DNA of 64,000 nucleotides from Dactylorhiza incarnata. Taxonomy: Eukaryota > Streptophyta > Magnoliopsida > Asparagales > Orchidaceae. Shown one piece after another: positions 1 to 11,409 of this stretch (its first letter is position 1; every line of letters starts with the position of its first letter). The DNA lies in NCBI GenBank assembly GCA_033032865.1, contig JAWHQI010000019.1, positions 14,364,001 to 14,428,000 of the forward strand. The letters run 5' to 3'. The notes below the pieces were generated by a model. The model did no database searches. It saw only the letters and a list, made by a program, of their open reading frames with translations, and was not told the DNA's origin. Position numbers and translations under genes: made by a program.

Positions 1-1106
1 CCTCATACACACATATAAACAAAAAGATACATTCACATAGACATGAAATAACTTTAAAAGCAAGGTCTATAGTGTTCATCATCTAAATACAAAGGATTTA
101 ACAATTACAACACAAAATACAAAGAAGGGGAAAGTGAGGAATCGACCGAATCCGAAGTCTTGCTGAGGTTCACGGTTGGAATCGCTGGGTTGTCAATCCG
201 CGTCCAAGCTCGGTCCTAAACTGCGTCCGGGGTAGAGAAGGCTGTCACTACCCTCCAATGGCCCGTCTTCTTCGTGTCACGAATCAGCCGCACAACCAAG
301 CTTCCTTCTTTTTGGATGATGGTGGATGAAGAGCTAGATCCTTCTCCTTGGAGATTGAGGATGATGGAGGAGGCCTAGGGCCAAGCCCTCATGGAAAGGT
401 GAAGGAGTACGGAGCTGGAACTCCTTTTACGGCGGAAAAAGTAGAAAAAATGTACGATCCTTCGTACTAGGGCGAACTGCGCTTTTATAGAAAAGGATTA
501 GAAAAATGGTCACGCACGGTCGAACGCACGACCGTGCGTAGACCGTGCGATATTAATAATAGAGAACAGCACAGGAAGATGACCTGGAGCGCCCGTGCGA
601 TTTGCTCACACACGGGCAAATCCGACTGTGCGTCAAAACGCACGGGTAAATTCAGAAAAGCTAAAAACAAGGCTAAACAGGTTGATCGTGTGATTCCTTC
701 ACGCACGGGCACTGCCTGTGCGCAGAGATGCACGATCAATGACAGACCATCAATTTACTCCTCAGCAAAGGGCGCACGACCACAACCGACCGTGCGCCAA
801 CATAACGCACGACCATGCGATATGCACAGATATGAAGTCAGGATAAAATTGATGAAACGTCCACCTGCATTAGCCACAACAAAGCTGGAAATACCCTTCC
901 AACACAGGAAATAAAGCAAAAAGAGAGTGAGGAGCACGCTGTGCTTACCCCCAACACTAACACGCACAAATGCACACCACAACAGGCCTAAAAGTGTACT
1001 TAGCAGGGAATAACAAGTATGAATAAAAACATGCCTAAGTGTAGTGCAAAGACTAGAAATACGGCCCAGATGAGCCCATAAATGTATATATAAATGAGAC
1101 TCATTA
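1..1106 (-). mobile_element. TR-GAG1 family LTR, partial, truncated by the window edge
   Basis: This matches, in the same orientation, the LTRs at 22251-23799 and 28173-29725: a CACG/CGTG dyad array, a TATA box at 483-489 (read TATAAAA on the minus strand), and a terminus at 1101-1106 that reads TAATGAGTCTC on the minus strand where other copies read TGATGAGTCCC. About 0.4 kb of the LTR's downstream end lies outside the window. On the minus strand this is either the 5' LTR of an element continuing to the left or a solo LTR. It abuts copia internal sequence at 1107, so it probably inserted into that element. No TSD can be checked. Confidence 0.85.
483..538 (-). promoter_or_regulatory. Core promoter of the TR-GAG1 LTR: TATA box plus upstream inverted repeat
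   Basis: On the minus strand, TATAAAA lies at 489-483. About 24 bp upstream is a perfect 10-bp inverted repeat, CGCACGGTCG / CGACCGTGCG, with a 6-nt spacer (513-538). It is the innermost unit of a CACG/CGTG-rich array extending to about 830. The same arrangement recurs in the other TR-GAG1 LTRs. Promoter function is inferred from position. Confidence 0.6.
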
Positions 1107-2066
1107 GGAGCCTTGTGGATTGCATGTTTGTCAGTTATTTATTCATTTGATGAATTGTGTTATGTACTATGTATTTCCTTTTGCATTTATGACAAGTTCT
1201 TTTATTATGTCAACTGTTACTATATGATAGATTAATTAGCATAATAGATGCCCTTAGAATGATTGCTTCCATAGTGATTCAAGTTCGTGACTTGAATGTG
1301 AGGACCTATGTTTAATTAGAAGCTTCATTCTTAAAAGGTCCCTGGTCGAGGTATCATCCTAGAAATTAGGGCGAGGATGAGATTATAAGACTAGCATGTG
1401 CGTTGACTGATGACCGGTTCTCACAGGTCATGATATTGTGATATCAAGTCATCACATGGGTACTTGTTAGGAACAAGTTGTACTGGACAGACCCCCGTGA
1501 GACTACTTTGTGGATTATTATATGAACGTGTCACAAGTAGATCTCAAATGACAATGGTGTTTGTGGTCCTTTGACCTGAAGTCACAACATTCATCAAGTG
1601 AGGAAGAGCATGATTTGATGCCATCTAAAGTCTTCCTTGAGAAAGGTTGATGATAAGGGTGGTTTTTGGGTATGTTACGAATCATTTGGGTGTTTGTGTG
1701 TGGACAGAAAAGGAATTTGTCCTCCTTTATGACAGGAGTTACATCCATGGGCCCCTTGATGGAATGAGACTGAGAAATGCATGGCCATGCTGGGTTGAGC
1801 CAATATCTGATATTAAGCCTACCAATCTCTTAAGATCTATTCTAGAACAGGAAATTAGGATTGAACAGTTATGAGGGTGACACGGTCCATGCCTCTAGTT
1901 CAATTCGGATGTAAGGGACAAAGGGACGTGACAACAATGATACATTGGTCACAGATAGGCTTATTGAGTTATGAAATCATATTGCTTGGGTAGCAATGAT
2001 GCATTACTAGATGCCGCTCATTGTTTGTGAGACTTCTGTTGATACCTTCTAGATCAAGTGGGAGTC
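1107..2066 (+). other. Non-coding 3' internal part of a copia element (Copia B)
   Basis: I see no convincing coding sequence. The segment ends in AAGTGGGAGTC, a typical copia polypurine tract, directly before the TGTTGG start of an LTR at 2067. It is therefore read as the 3' untranslated internal part of a plus-strand copia element whose remaining part lies beyond the TR-GAG1 LTR on the left. Confidence 0.65.
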
Positions 2067-3325
2067 TGTTGGAGTTTCTTTGATGATCCGGAAGGAATCA
2101 ACAATTAGTCTTACTGCCAACGCGATATGAGCCTATATTGTCGCACATAAGAGTATTAGAGAAGTTGGAGATTGTTTGTGTTGGCCTTACTCATATCGGA
2201 TATGAGTGAAGGACCAATCCTACGACTTATTGGAATTGGGTCGTGTCGACTGATTGCTCCACAGGTATTGTGAATATTGTATGGAGCATGTTGGCAAGTT
2301 TTCGAGAATGTCTCGATGAAACTTATTTCATGTCGTCGAGGGGATTCATCGGAGAATTAGATCTACTCGATGAAATAGTCCTTCGAATGACCCGAAGAAG
2401 TATGCCAATTCGTCGAGATGACTCGACAAATTGGATATGTTCATAGAGTCATTCCGTCGGACAGGTATCGACAAAGAAGATCTAACCAACGAATTCCCTC
2501 TCGACGAAATCATCGATTGATCTCGACGAAATCGTTGAATGTCTCGACGAATTCGTCGAACGATCTCGACAAACCATGTGCACTCTACAAATTCTATGTT
2601 AACTTGGTTTGCGAATAGCAGATGTTGTGGTCTTTCTTTTCTCGGGATATAAATAGCTTAAACCTTTTAGGTTTTGAGTGTGCTCTCCCTTTAAAGTGAT
2701 CCCGAGAGAAGAACGAAAGCGGAAGACCGGCGACTTGCGATATCCGATGGCGTGCCCTTACCCGCACGTGAAGTCTCTCGCCGACCAGTAGATCAAGATG
2801 AATCGTTCATTTGGGATCTTGTCATTACTTCTGGAGATTGAAGGGAATCGTTCCCGCAAGATCGTGCCGCCTCTTGATATCGATGGGAAGTGTTCCTGTT
2901 CGATTCTAGCCGCATTCCTTGGAGTCGACTCCTCTCCTTTAACAGATCTAGTAATCTGTGGAGACGTAGAGTGCATTCCTTCTCCGACCTAGCTCTTGTT
3001 GGAAAAGAGACTTGGGGTTCTCCTTTCTCGTGTGGACTTCTATAGAGGCGTGGACACAATTCTACACTAACTCCTCCGACGAGCAGTTCGACGTTGACGG
3101 AGCTGAAGGAAGCACAAAGCAAGGACTTGGAATAGGATTCGGGTTCCTAGAAGACTTTTCTTGGAGCTTTTGATTGAGTATCGACTCAATCCCTAGAAGG
3201 TAATTTTATTGTTGCCTCAATTTCTTGATTCATGCTTTTAGCACGATACACATGTCTCTTTGGGTTGTTCTTGATATATTCCGCTGTGCACATCTGATGT
3301 GTATACCTTTAAGGAAAACCCAACA
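2067..3325 (+). repeat. 3' LTR of Copia B
   Basis: The segment runs from TGTTGGAG to CCCAACA (1259 bp), has TG/CA ends with matching TGTTGG/CCAACA termini, and follows a polypurine tract. A TATAAATA box lies at 2648-2655. The U3 part (about 2240-2570) is crowded with CTCGACGAAATCG-like repeats, another LTR-specific short-repeat array in this window. No partner LTR is present in the window, so age and TSD cannot be judged. Confidence 0.75.
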
Positions 3326-3711
3326 TGCTTATGGGTAGTTAACAACAATATTAAGTGTCTTCAAAAGGGAGCTTTGGGGTTTCATCCTATCATAGCTCCT
3401 AGTACCGTTGCGAGCCCCTCACTGGGTAGACCTCGGGAAGTCCAAGATTAACCCTAAATTATAGGAGTAAGTTGTTGTGCAAGATTAACTTAATAAAACA
3501 CTCACCAACACCCCGTTGTTACTGGTGGTTAGTCGGTTTGGTACTTCGAGTGGTAGGCTCGGTAGTTGTTGAAACAGACTAATTAAGCCGGTGAGCTTGT
3601 GACTCAGAAATGGTTCATAGACGGGTTAGCTAGCTTGAGGAGACTATGGCTTGGAGTTAGATGGTAATCATAATTGCATGCGCATAATGGTGGTGTGTCT
3701 TCGGTATTGAT
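3326..3711 (+). other. Non-coding segment, probably left part of the Tekay-like 5' LTR
   Basis: There is no ORF or motif that I recognise. It is continuous with 15964-17072 once the Copia A insertion (exact TSD GGTCG at 3712-3716 and 15959-15963) is removed. Since 15964-17072 is the end of a chromovirus 5' LTR, this piece is probably an upstream part of that LTR, cut on its left by Copia B. Confidence 0.45.
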
Positions 3712-3716
3712 GGTCG

Positions 3717-4904
3717 TGTTAAAATTTAGAGGTTCGGAGTGAAGTAATAAATGCGGAACACTTCAATAACAATCCACAAGAATGACAATCAGTGACAATG
3801 GGAAGACAAAATAGTGCTCTTATTATTTACTATCTCTTTACAGCTCGAGACATACATGGTGAGACATGATTCATAAGAATCACGAAGGAGAGAAGCACAA
3901 GACACAAAAACAAGCCGCCAGCGAACTGCCAAAACAGAGACCGCCAGACCGCTCGAACAGGCAAGCCACGCAGCTATTCCTGAGACCACGCGAACAGAGC
4001 ACAAGCCGTTGCTGTCAGACCGCAACCACAGACCGCACAACTCGCTGCTTTATTCAACTGCTGAAAACAACTATCCGCACTTCTTGATCGCCCAGACTGC
4101 ACGGTCTCAAGATCACAGAAGAACCCGCGAACATTTGACAAAGAACTGCTTCCTACTGCAAGATCACAACTCAAGACCGTCCGACCACTTAAGGCCGCCT
4201 GATCAACTGAGTCCGCTACAAAGTCCAGTAACTCCTAAACATAGTCCGACAGACACACCGCTGCCGAACTAGTTTATTCAAAGATGGAAAGAGAGGAGAA
4301 TGATGATGGTGACTGCTAGCCACTAACCTGCTAACAGAATAACCCGGTCAAACAACTCAAACCGCGCGACCTCAAAATGAGACCGACACAATCAAGCCAA
4401 CTTTAGTTCTTACAGTTCTTGCGTATGAATGGCTACCCCGGCGTCCCTGTTTATAGGCAAATGAATGGATGTCATCACCACTCCAAGGGATACAATCACC
4501 TTTCTTATTGAAGCATGCGGTCTCCAGTATCAGACCGCTCTGTCTATTATAAGACCTTATTTACTTAAAGCAAAACTGTCAAAGAAAGAAAGATTGCCAA
4601 GACAACTCAGCAGACCGCCCGACCACTTATAAGAACAGACATGAGCATCTGACCGATTAGGAGAAGACCGCCAGAACAAGCTCATGCAACCCGCAGTACA
4701 AGACCGCCCGGTCTAAACCAGAACAGGGATACTTGGGCAAAATAAGCAGACCAAACACAGGTTGCCAACACAAGAGACACGCGGCCACACCAGCCAGGTC
4801 GCCACACCGAGCTGGTGGATTCTTGAGGTAAACTAGAACACAGGTCACACGGTCTCTAAGAACAGACCACCCGGACAGTCCACTTCCACTTCAAAAATTT
4901 AACA
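3717..4904 (-). repeat. 3' LTR of Copia A
   Basis: This 1188-bp LTR pairs with 14903-15958 (1056 bp, some deletions). A TATA-like box, TATAAAC on the minus strand, is at 4449-4455. Many GACCGC and GACCG words lie on both sides of it. The polypurine tract CTCCCCCTTG (AAGGGGGAG on the minus strand) directly abuts at 4905. Confidence 0.95.
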
Positions 4905-4914
4905 CTCCCCCTTG
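4905..4914 (-). other. Polypurine tract of Copia A
   Basis: On the minus strand this reads CAAGGGGGAG, immediately before the 3' LTR. Such a tract primes plus-strand DNA synthesis in LTR retrotransposons. Confidence 0.85.
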
Positions 4915-4930
4915 AAGTGGAAAGTGGAAG

Positions 4931-6743
4931 TCAGCCCAAGTAACCTCCTAACCATGTGAACGGTTCCTTAGACAACGACTTTGTAAATATGTCCATGACA
5001 TTATCCTTGCTCTGCACATACTCAACCATAAGAGATCCCTCCAATACCTTTTCCCGAATGAAATGATGTTGAATCTCTATGTGCTTGGTTCACGCATGAC
5101 AAACTGGATTGTTCACCAATTTGAGGGCACTCTCATTGTCACTCTGGAGCAGAGTAGGACCATTCACCTCCTTATGAATGTCCTCCACAAGTCTCCTAAG
5201 ACAGATGGCTTCCTGAGCTGCCAAAGCCGAAGATTTGTACTCAGCTTCCGATTCGGCATGGAAGGGGGGAAGAGCAGCTCTACTCCACTGGAGGTTGGTA
5301 TTTATCTTCGAAGAGATGAGGGGAAGTTTCTTTCTGATCCTTTGGTGGAGCTCACCCATGTCCTTCATCTCAAATATGATAGCTAACTCAACACGAAGTC
5401 TAGCTACCTCCACTTCAGAATTTCTCGTGATGATCATATCATCAACGTAGATCAGCATCAAGACCTGAAGCTCTCCTGTCTTCTTTACGAATAAGCTTAA
5501 ATCTGAGTCAGAAGCAAAGTATCCACATAACTGGAGGTATTCTGCTATCTTGCCATACCACGCTTGAGGTGCCTGCTTCAAGACATAAAGAGCCTTCTTG
5601 AGCTTACACACATATCTTGGGTGCTCTTCGAAAACATAACCAGGTGGCTGATCCATGAAGATATCCTTATCAATCTCGCTGTACAAGAAAGTATTCTTTA
5701 CGCCGAGTTGCCACACCTTTCATCCTTGACAATCTGCCAATGCGATCACCACCCAAACCAAAGTCATTTTGGCAACGGGGCTAAAGGTTTCTTCATAAGC
5801 CTCCCCAAACTTCTGAGAGAATCCTCGAGCTACAAGGCGAGCCTTGTACCGCTCAATGCTACCATCAGCCTTCTTCTTCAGCTTGAAAACCCACTTGCAA
5901 GGCACCAGAGTAACACCCTCAACCTTAGGCACCAAGTCCCAAGTCTCATTCTTCCTGAGGGAAGCCATCTCTTCATCCATGGACACTTCCAACTCCTTGA
6001 CTCCAACGACATTTTCAAAACAAGATGTCTCTCTCTCATCCAGGGGACCTGCGAAGAAACATGAGATGAAGCTCACCAAGTTTCCCCCCGTATATCGATT
6101 TGGTGGAATAATAGTCCTTTTGGACCTCCTCAGAGCTTGACTATGAACCACCTCTTCAGCTACCTATTCTGAACTAGCTCTCCTTCCAGGCATATTTGGA
6201 GCATCGCTCCCCCTGCTCCCAGAATGTGAAGCACCTGATCCAGAGCCAGAAGCACTTGGAGCACCTGGAGAAATAGGCAACTCCACCCGAACCTCATTTG
6301 TAGCTTCTCCTGGTCCACCATCTATCTTTCTTCCTTGTAACTTAACAAAAGAGCTACCCTGGTATGACGTCAGCTCGTCGAATACCACATACCTTGAGAC
6401 CACAGCTCTCCATGTCTCTGTATCCATGCATCTCCAACCCTTGTTCCGGTCATCATAACCGACGAAAACTAGCTTCCTTTCTTTCGCATCTAGCTTCGTG
6501 CTGAGGGCATCAGGAATATGCACGTAGTAGGTAGATCCGAACACTCGAAGGTGTTCCACTATAGGCTTTATCTTGAACATCAACTCATGATGGGTCTTCA
6601 TGTTGATGGGACTGAGATGCATCCGATTGATGACATATGGTGCACAAGACATTCCCTCTGCGTAGAAGGACTTTGGAATACTCTTGGCATGAAGCCAACA
6701 CATGCAAGACACTGTCAGATGACGGATCTTCCGCTCTGCAGTG
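4931..6743 (-). pseudogene. Copia A pol, downstream part: integrase C-terminus, RT, RNase H remnant
   Basis: It starts at the insertion site with AERKIRH, which carries the integrase catalytic Glu, and continues through the integrase C-terminal region, the IN-RT linker and RT. Recognisable RT parts are WVFKLKKKADGS, LVARGFSQKFG and the catalytic YVDD near 5440. A TGA replaces an expected Trp at about 5717. After the MKDMGELH motif (about 5340) the frame jumps into the RNase H region (AESEAEYK), so the distal RT and RT-RNase H connection are deleted. A TGA near 5090 interrupts the RNase H tail, whose frame ends at 4931-4933. It cannot make a working polymerase. Confidence 0.9.
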
Positions 6744-8312
6744 TGATTAGTCCCATTTATATACACTTTTATGGACTCATCTGGGCCGATAATCTAGTCA
6801 AATCACTACACATTAGACTTATTATTGTTCATATTTGATTGCTATCTATTATTCCATGCTAAGTGCACTTCTAGGCCCACTTTGGTGTGCAAATGCGCAC
6901 TATTCTGCTGGGGGTAAGAACATGGTGCTCCCCATGTCTTTGTTTTGTTGTTATTATATATTTATGTGTGCTGGTGATATGTGCCCCAACTTTTTGGTTT
7001 ATATTGCAGGTGGGAAGATCTTCATTCTTTTGGTATTGCAGCCTGGAGACATCACACGGTCGTGCATTTCCTTGACACACGATCCCTGCGATTGTGTAAT
7101 TCCTCCTGTGCCTAATAATGGTGATCTTCCCCGGCTCTTGCGCTTTGTTCACACAGGGGTAGTTCGCCCATGCGCGAAGGAAACAAACGATCTCCCCCTA
7201 TTTGCCTGTTTTCGAGCCATCTGGATTTGCCCGTGCATTTTTACGCATGGTCGTTTTCGACCATGCGTGAGTAAAATCGCACGGGCGATCTGCTTCATCT
7301 TCCTGGGCTGCTGAACACTTAACATTGCATGGCCCACGCACGGTCATGCGTTCGACCGTGCGTGACCAAATTTCTGACTGTTTCTATAAAAGCTGCAGAA
7401 TCCGCCCTAGACCGGAGATCTTTTTTTTTTTTCGCGCCCGAAGGGTTCCAGTTCTGCCATTTTTACCGCTCCATCGCTGCCCACCTTAAGGAGGAGCTCC
7501 GACCACCATTTCCTTGCAAATTTAAAGTCGGAGCATCCTCTCGGTCGCCTCCATCATTCAAGTGCTTCAAGGAGAGGATTCCACGCTCATCTTCATCACC
7601 AAGCAAGGGTTCTTCGCATCGGACATGTCTGGATTATAGTTTACCGGAGAAGATGGGTCCATTGGGAGGAAGTGACAGCCCTCCTCTACCCCGGACGATA
7701 GTTGGGACCGAGCTAGGACGCGGATTGACAACCCGACGATTCCTATCGTAAATCTACAACAAGCCTCCGGATTCGGTCGTATCTCTTGCCTTTTTCTCTA
7801 ACTTGTGTTAATGTATATGAATGTAATCTTCATTATTTGATGATGTGGCACATATAAACTTTGCTTTATAGTGTTTATTTCATGTCTATGTGAAATTACT
7901 CTTTTGTTTATATGTGTATTTGAGGTGTTCCACCAAATCCACTCAACCCTCAACTTCATTCCGCTAGCCTACTCACCCATTCCGTGTGCATACTCTTCCA
8001 TCCGCCTAGCGAAGTAGTGCATAGAAGCCTTCATAGTTTCCATCAGCTCGGCGAACCAGTGCATAGCGGACTGCATAGTTGTGGTAATTTAGTTTTTTTT
8101 TATTTGTTTTCCACAATCCAATCCAAGCTTCCCGCAATCCATCCGACCTTTAGGACTTCAATCTTATGTCCTTCCTCAAAAGTAACTCCACCTTACTTTG
8201 TTCCTTCGAGATCGATACTTGGGGAAATTCGCCCATTTTATATTACTTGATCGATCGGTGCACTGTCGTAGTCTTGCTACCGCCTATAGCGGTGTGTTAG
8301 ATTCGCGCATCA
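6744..8312 (+). repeat. 5' LTR of TR-GAG1-A
   Basis: This 1569-bp LTR is homologous to 11410-12984. Its U3 holds the CACG/CGTG array (about 7050-7365). TATAAAA is at 7385-7391, and R/U5 runs to GCGCATCA at 8312. Confidence 0.92.
7330..7391 (+). promoter_or_regulatory. TATA box and adjacent dyad in the TR-GAG1-A 5' LTR
   Basis: TATAAAA at 7385-7391 is preceded about 20 bp upstream by an imperfect inverted repeat (GCACGGTCATGCG / CGACCGTGC) at about 7337-7362. The same arrangement is seen in the other family members. Function is inferred from position. Confidence 0.6.
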
Positions 8313-8318
8313 AGTTTT

Positions 8319-8335
8319 TGGTGCCATTGCCGGGG
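8319..8335 (+). other. Primer-binding site, tRNA-Asp type, two mismatches
   Basis: TGGTGCCATTGCCGGGG lies 6 nt after the LTR. The perfect complement of the plant tRNA-Asp 3' end is TGGCGCCGTTGCCGGGG. Both differences are CpG transitions, as expected from methylation damage in a silent element. Confidence 0.88.
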
Positions 8336-8531
8336 AGCACAATCGTGTGAGTTTTCTGGAGAGGGAGAACCTGAGAGAGAAGTTCTTCCATTTGTAAATT
8401 GCATCCTTTATTTTATTTCAGTTCTTGTTATTCCATTTTCTTGTTTTATATAAGTTGCTTTAGTAAATTATCGTTGGGTGTAGTATTTTGCACAATAGTG
8501 TTTTTCTTTTGAATCTAGTTATCATCACGCA

Positions 8532-9611
8532 ATGTGGGCTTCATTTTACATTTGTTGCTGTTGGTGTGGAGATATCTCTCATGCTAGTGATAGATGTCCA
8601 AAGGGAGATAATAGCCCTAGCACTCAAGGCCCAGTATATGGAGCACCGACTTCGTCTGGTTCTCCATATCGTGTGCGTAAGTCCTATGGATATTCTTCTG
8701 AGCCTTTACCGGCATACTTCTTTGCGGCCCCCGCACCTGTTGTGCCAAGGAAGCCCGCAAGGCAGTGTTTGTTTTGTCAAAGCATAGATCACGCCCAGAA
8801 GGACTATGTCGAGTATCTTCTCCAATTGGATGAGGATGATAAGGCGGATATCTGGATCATCCTGACTCCTACCTCCGGCGGCACACCTTCAACATCTGGT
8901 TATGTGTTAGTGCCACCTTCATATTTTGAAGGGAATGATGTGGACACAGTTAGCAGATATGTGGCTGATCTGGGCTTTGACAAGGCTGACCCCATCTCCC
9001 CTGTGCATATAACACCTTGCGTGGATTCGATTCTTTATGAGGAATCGCTGCTTGACGTTTATCCAAGCATTATTCTTCCCCCTGTTGTGCACACTACTAC
9101 ATTCGTCTCTGACGATATTATTGAGGATGTTTCACAGGACAAGGCAGGTGATTTGTGTGTTGTGCCTATTCCTATGGAGGAGGATATTTTCCAAGGTGAC
9201 GAGGATTCTACCTCAGCACCGGTGGGGGAAGTCCAAATCGTGGAGGAGGCCACTGATAATCCTACTGATCCCTGTAACATTGTCGATGATGCCGATAGTA
9301 TCCTTTCTCTTTAACCTATTGGGAGTGAGACCGGGACAACTCCCCCGATTTTTGATTATTTATGTCATTCTTCTCTTTTAATTCTTGACCCCCCTTCTTT
9401 ATCTGAACCTGCGCAGGTTGTGTCTTCATAGGTACTTCGGGAGGACTTGGAGCATTTTTCTCAAGTCAATGATGAGTGTATCCTCTCTTGTGAGGAGGTT
9501 GATCCCTCCTCCATAGAGGAAGCCTCATACATTGCCTTCTCCTCCTGCCGCCTCCCTGAAGATGACACCTTGCTGGGCAAGGATGTTTTTCGTGAGATTT
9601 GTGAGGAGTAG
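8532..9611 (+). pseudogene. TR-GAG1-A Gag-like protein with two CCHC knuckles (two stops)
   Basis: The 360-codon frame begins with an ATG at 8532 and is interrupted by TAA at 9312-9314 and TAG at 9429-9431. Knuckle 1 (residues about 9-22) fits CX2CX4HX4C (CCWCGDISHASDRC). Knuckle 2 (about residue 77, CLFCQSIDHAQKDY) has lost its last Cys to Tyr, while the homologous copy at 26862-27953 keeps it. The rest is acidic and rich in Ser, Asp, Glu and Pro, ending in a conserved segment (VLREDLEHFSQVNDEC) seen in both copies. There is no capsid-like domain. Knuckles of this type in Gag bind retrotransposon RNA; here the role is inferred. A TAG lies in frame shortly upstream, and the ATG is the first suitable start. 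Confidence 0.8.
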
Positions 9612-11409
9612 TCCTCCTCCTCGTCTTACTTTTTATTCCCTCTACCTATGACACGCAGGTATTATTACTATTTAGGTAGAGGGGTAACTATTCTGTCTCT
9701 ATATTGGTACCCGCTACCGACATGCATATTAGAACAGTTACCTGTTCATTTCCTTTTTTATAGACCCATTAGCTAGAACTGTTTTAAATTTTAATAAGTC
9801 GTGCTGGGAAGACAATAACCCCAGTAGTTATCTTTCTTTTCTGCAATTTCTTTTCATTTTGTCCATTTAGTTAGCTGTATTGTATTTCTTTTTGATTGGC
9901 GGAACTCACCCCTGCAGGTATTCTTCTGGATGGATGCTGCAGCTAGTTCTAGATTTAAATGCTAATCTTCTGGTAGGCTCACTTCTGAGCATTGGGTACT
10001 CTCTTCCCCTAGCTCTTTTCTGAATTTCATAGCTATATATTGTGTGTATTGTCTAGTTTACGTCTGGGGGAGAGTAGTTCTGTGTGCCCACTCACATGCA
10101 CCATTGCATAGCATGCTAGAAGTACCTTAATTTTAGTTTATTGAAAATTGTTGTTCATTACCTTTGTGCACCACATCACCCACTTGAGCGCGTACTCATC
10201 TGTATGCATGCTCTGAGTTGATTTTAATTCTTCTGCTTATTTGGGAAAGTCTAGGTACTGGCTTAGGACTATGTAGCGGAGTAAAATGTTGACTCCAGTA
10301 GTGCTCCTGGTCAAGTGCTCGGTTGCATAGAAATTTTTGTAGATTAGACTTCTTTTTATACTTATGGTTTTATATTTTATCTATTAGTGTAAATGTTGTT
10401 TACTCTACTCAAACGGTGAATCCAGTGTGAATCCAACCGTAGCATAGGGATGTGTGTAAGCGATCGCTAGACTCGTATTGCTTGAGTCCGGAAGAAGGAG
10501 AATCTTTCTCGCATGGCTAGAACTTGCCCCAAGCGATTCTTGAAGCATTGGCTAGCCCCTATGTGCCTACCCTTTCATTGATTCAGCTCCGCATTTATCT
10601 CACCAAAGCCTAAAAGCCTAACCTAGTCGCACACACAAATCTGAGCTTTAGTTATAGTTTTATTTACATTTTTGGGGGGTGTTGATTGTGGTGTTTATTA
10701 TGTGAATTTGTGGATGCGCTCATTTGAAAAATTTGCTGAAAGAAAAAGATAAGAAAAAGAAAAAAATGAATAAAAAAAGAGAGAAAAAGAAAAATGAGTT
10801 TTATTGAAAATCGTTTAGAAAAAAATTTATTTATTGGGAGTAGGCGGTGCACACACCTATGTTGCGAAAGTCCAAATCTGGGGGTATGGTGCACTTGTTT
10901 ATTTATAGTCATGCGGGTAGCTCTACCTTATGCTCATGTTGGGTTATGTGTGCTTAGCCTCCATGTTTATCTTTGTTTACCTCACCGTAACCCAAGCCTC
11001 ATCTCTAACCTAAAGTCCTACTGACTCACGCCTTGAACCAATGTAGTGTCGTGGAGAGAATGTGACCGGGAGAGCTTATGGTCACCAACACCGATGGATT
11101 TCGGTGGAGTTTGTCCTGCACCCCAATCTTTAGCCATGCTCACCTCAGTGCTTAGTTTACTTTCTTCGTATGCGTGCCGGATGATTCACCGTGGTTCACC
11201 ATTTTGAGTAGTTGTAATATGCTTTTACTCTTTTAGAAATCTATAAACTGTTTGTATAATGAGAAATCTTCTCTATTATTTTTCTTATGCACGTAAGCAT
11301 GCGACTTCGCATGGTACCGTGTATTGTAATTTTAAGCCATGTACTTTTGTTTCCCCGCTTGCTTAGAATTTGTTTGCTCGCGACACGCAAACAGGTAAGT
11401 CTGGGGGTG
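9612..11409 (+). other. Non-coding 3' internal region of TR-GAG1-A
   Basis: This contains no ORF I believe. It is conserved in reverse orientation at 24973-26861. Notable are three GTCTGGGGG-like purine tracts at about 10064, 10876 and 11398, the last being the polypurine tract adjoining the 3' LTR, and an A-rich stretch near 10740-10800. Confidence 0.75.

Noticed and set aside
534..914. Open frame of 126 codons inside the first LTR
   Set aside because: It lies across the CACG/CGTG array and TATA region on the strand opposite to transcription, is not kept in the other LTR copies and has no recognisable motif.
5063..6140. Several plus-strand open frames over Copia A pol
   Set aside because: They are antisense shadows of clear integrase/RT coding sequence on the minus strand.
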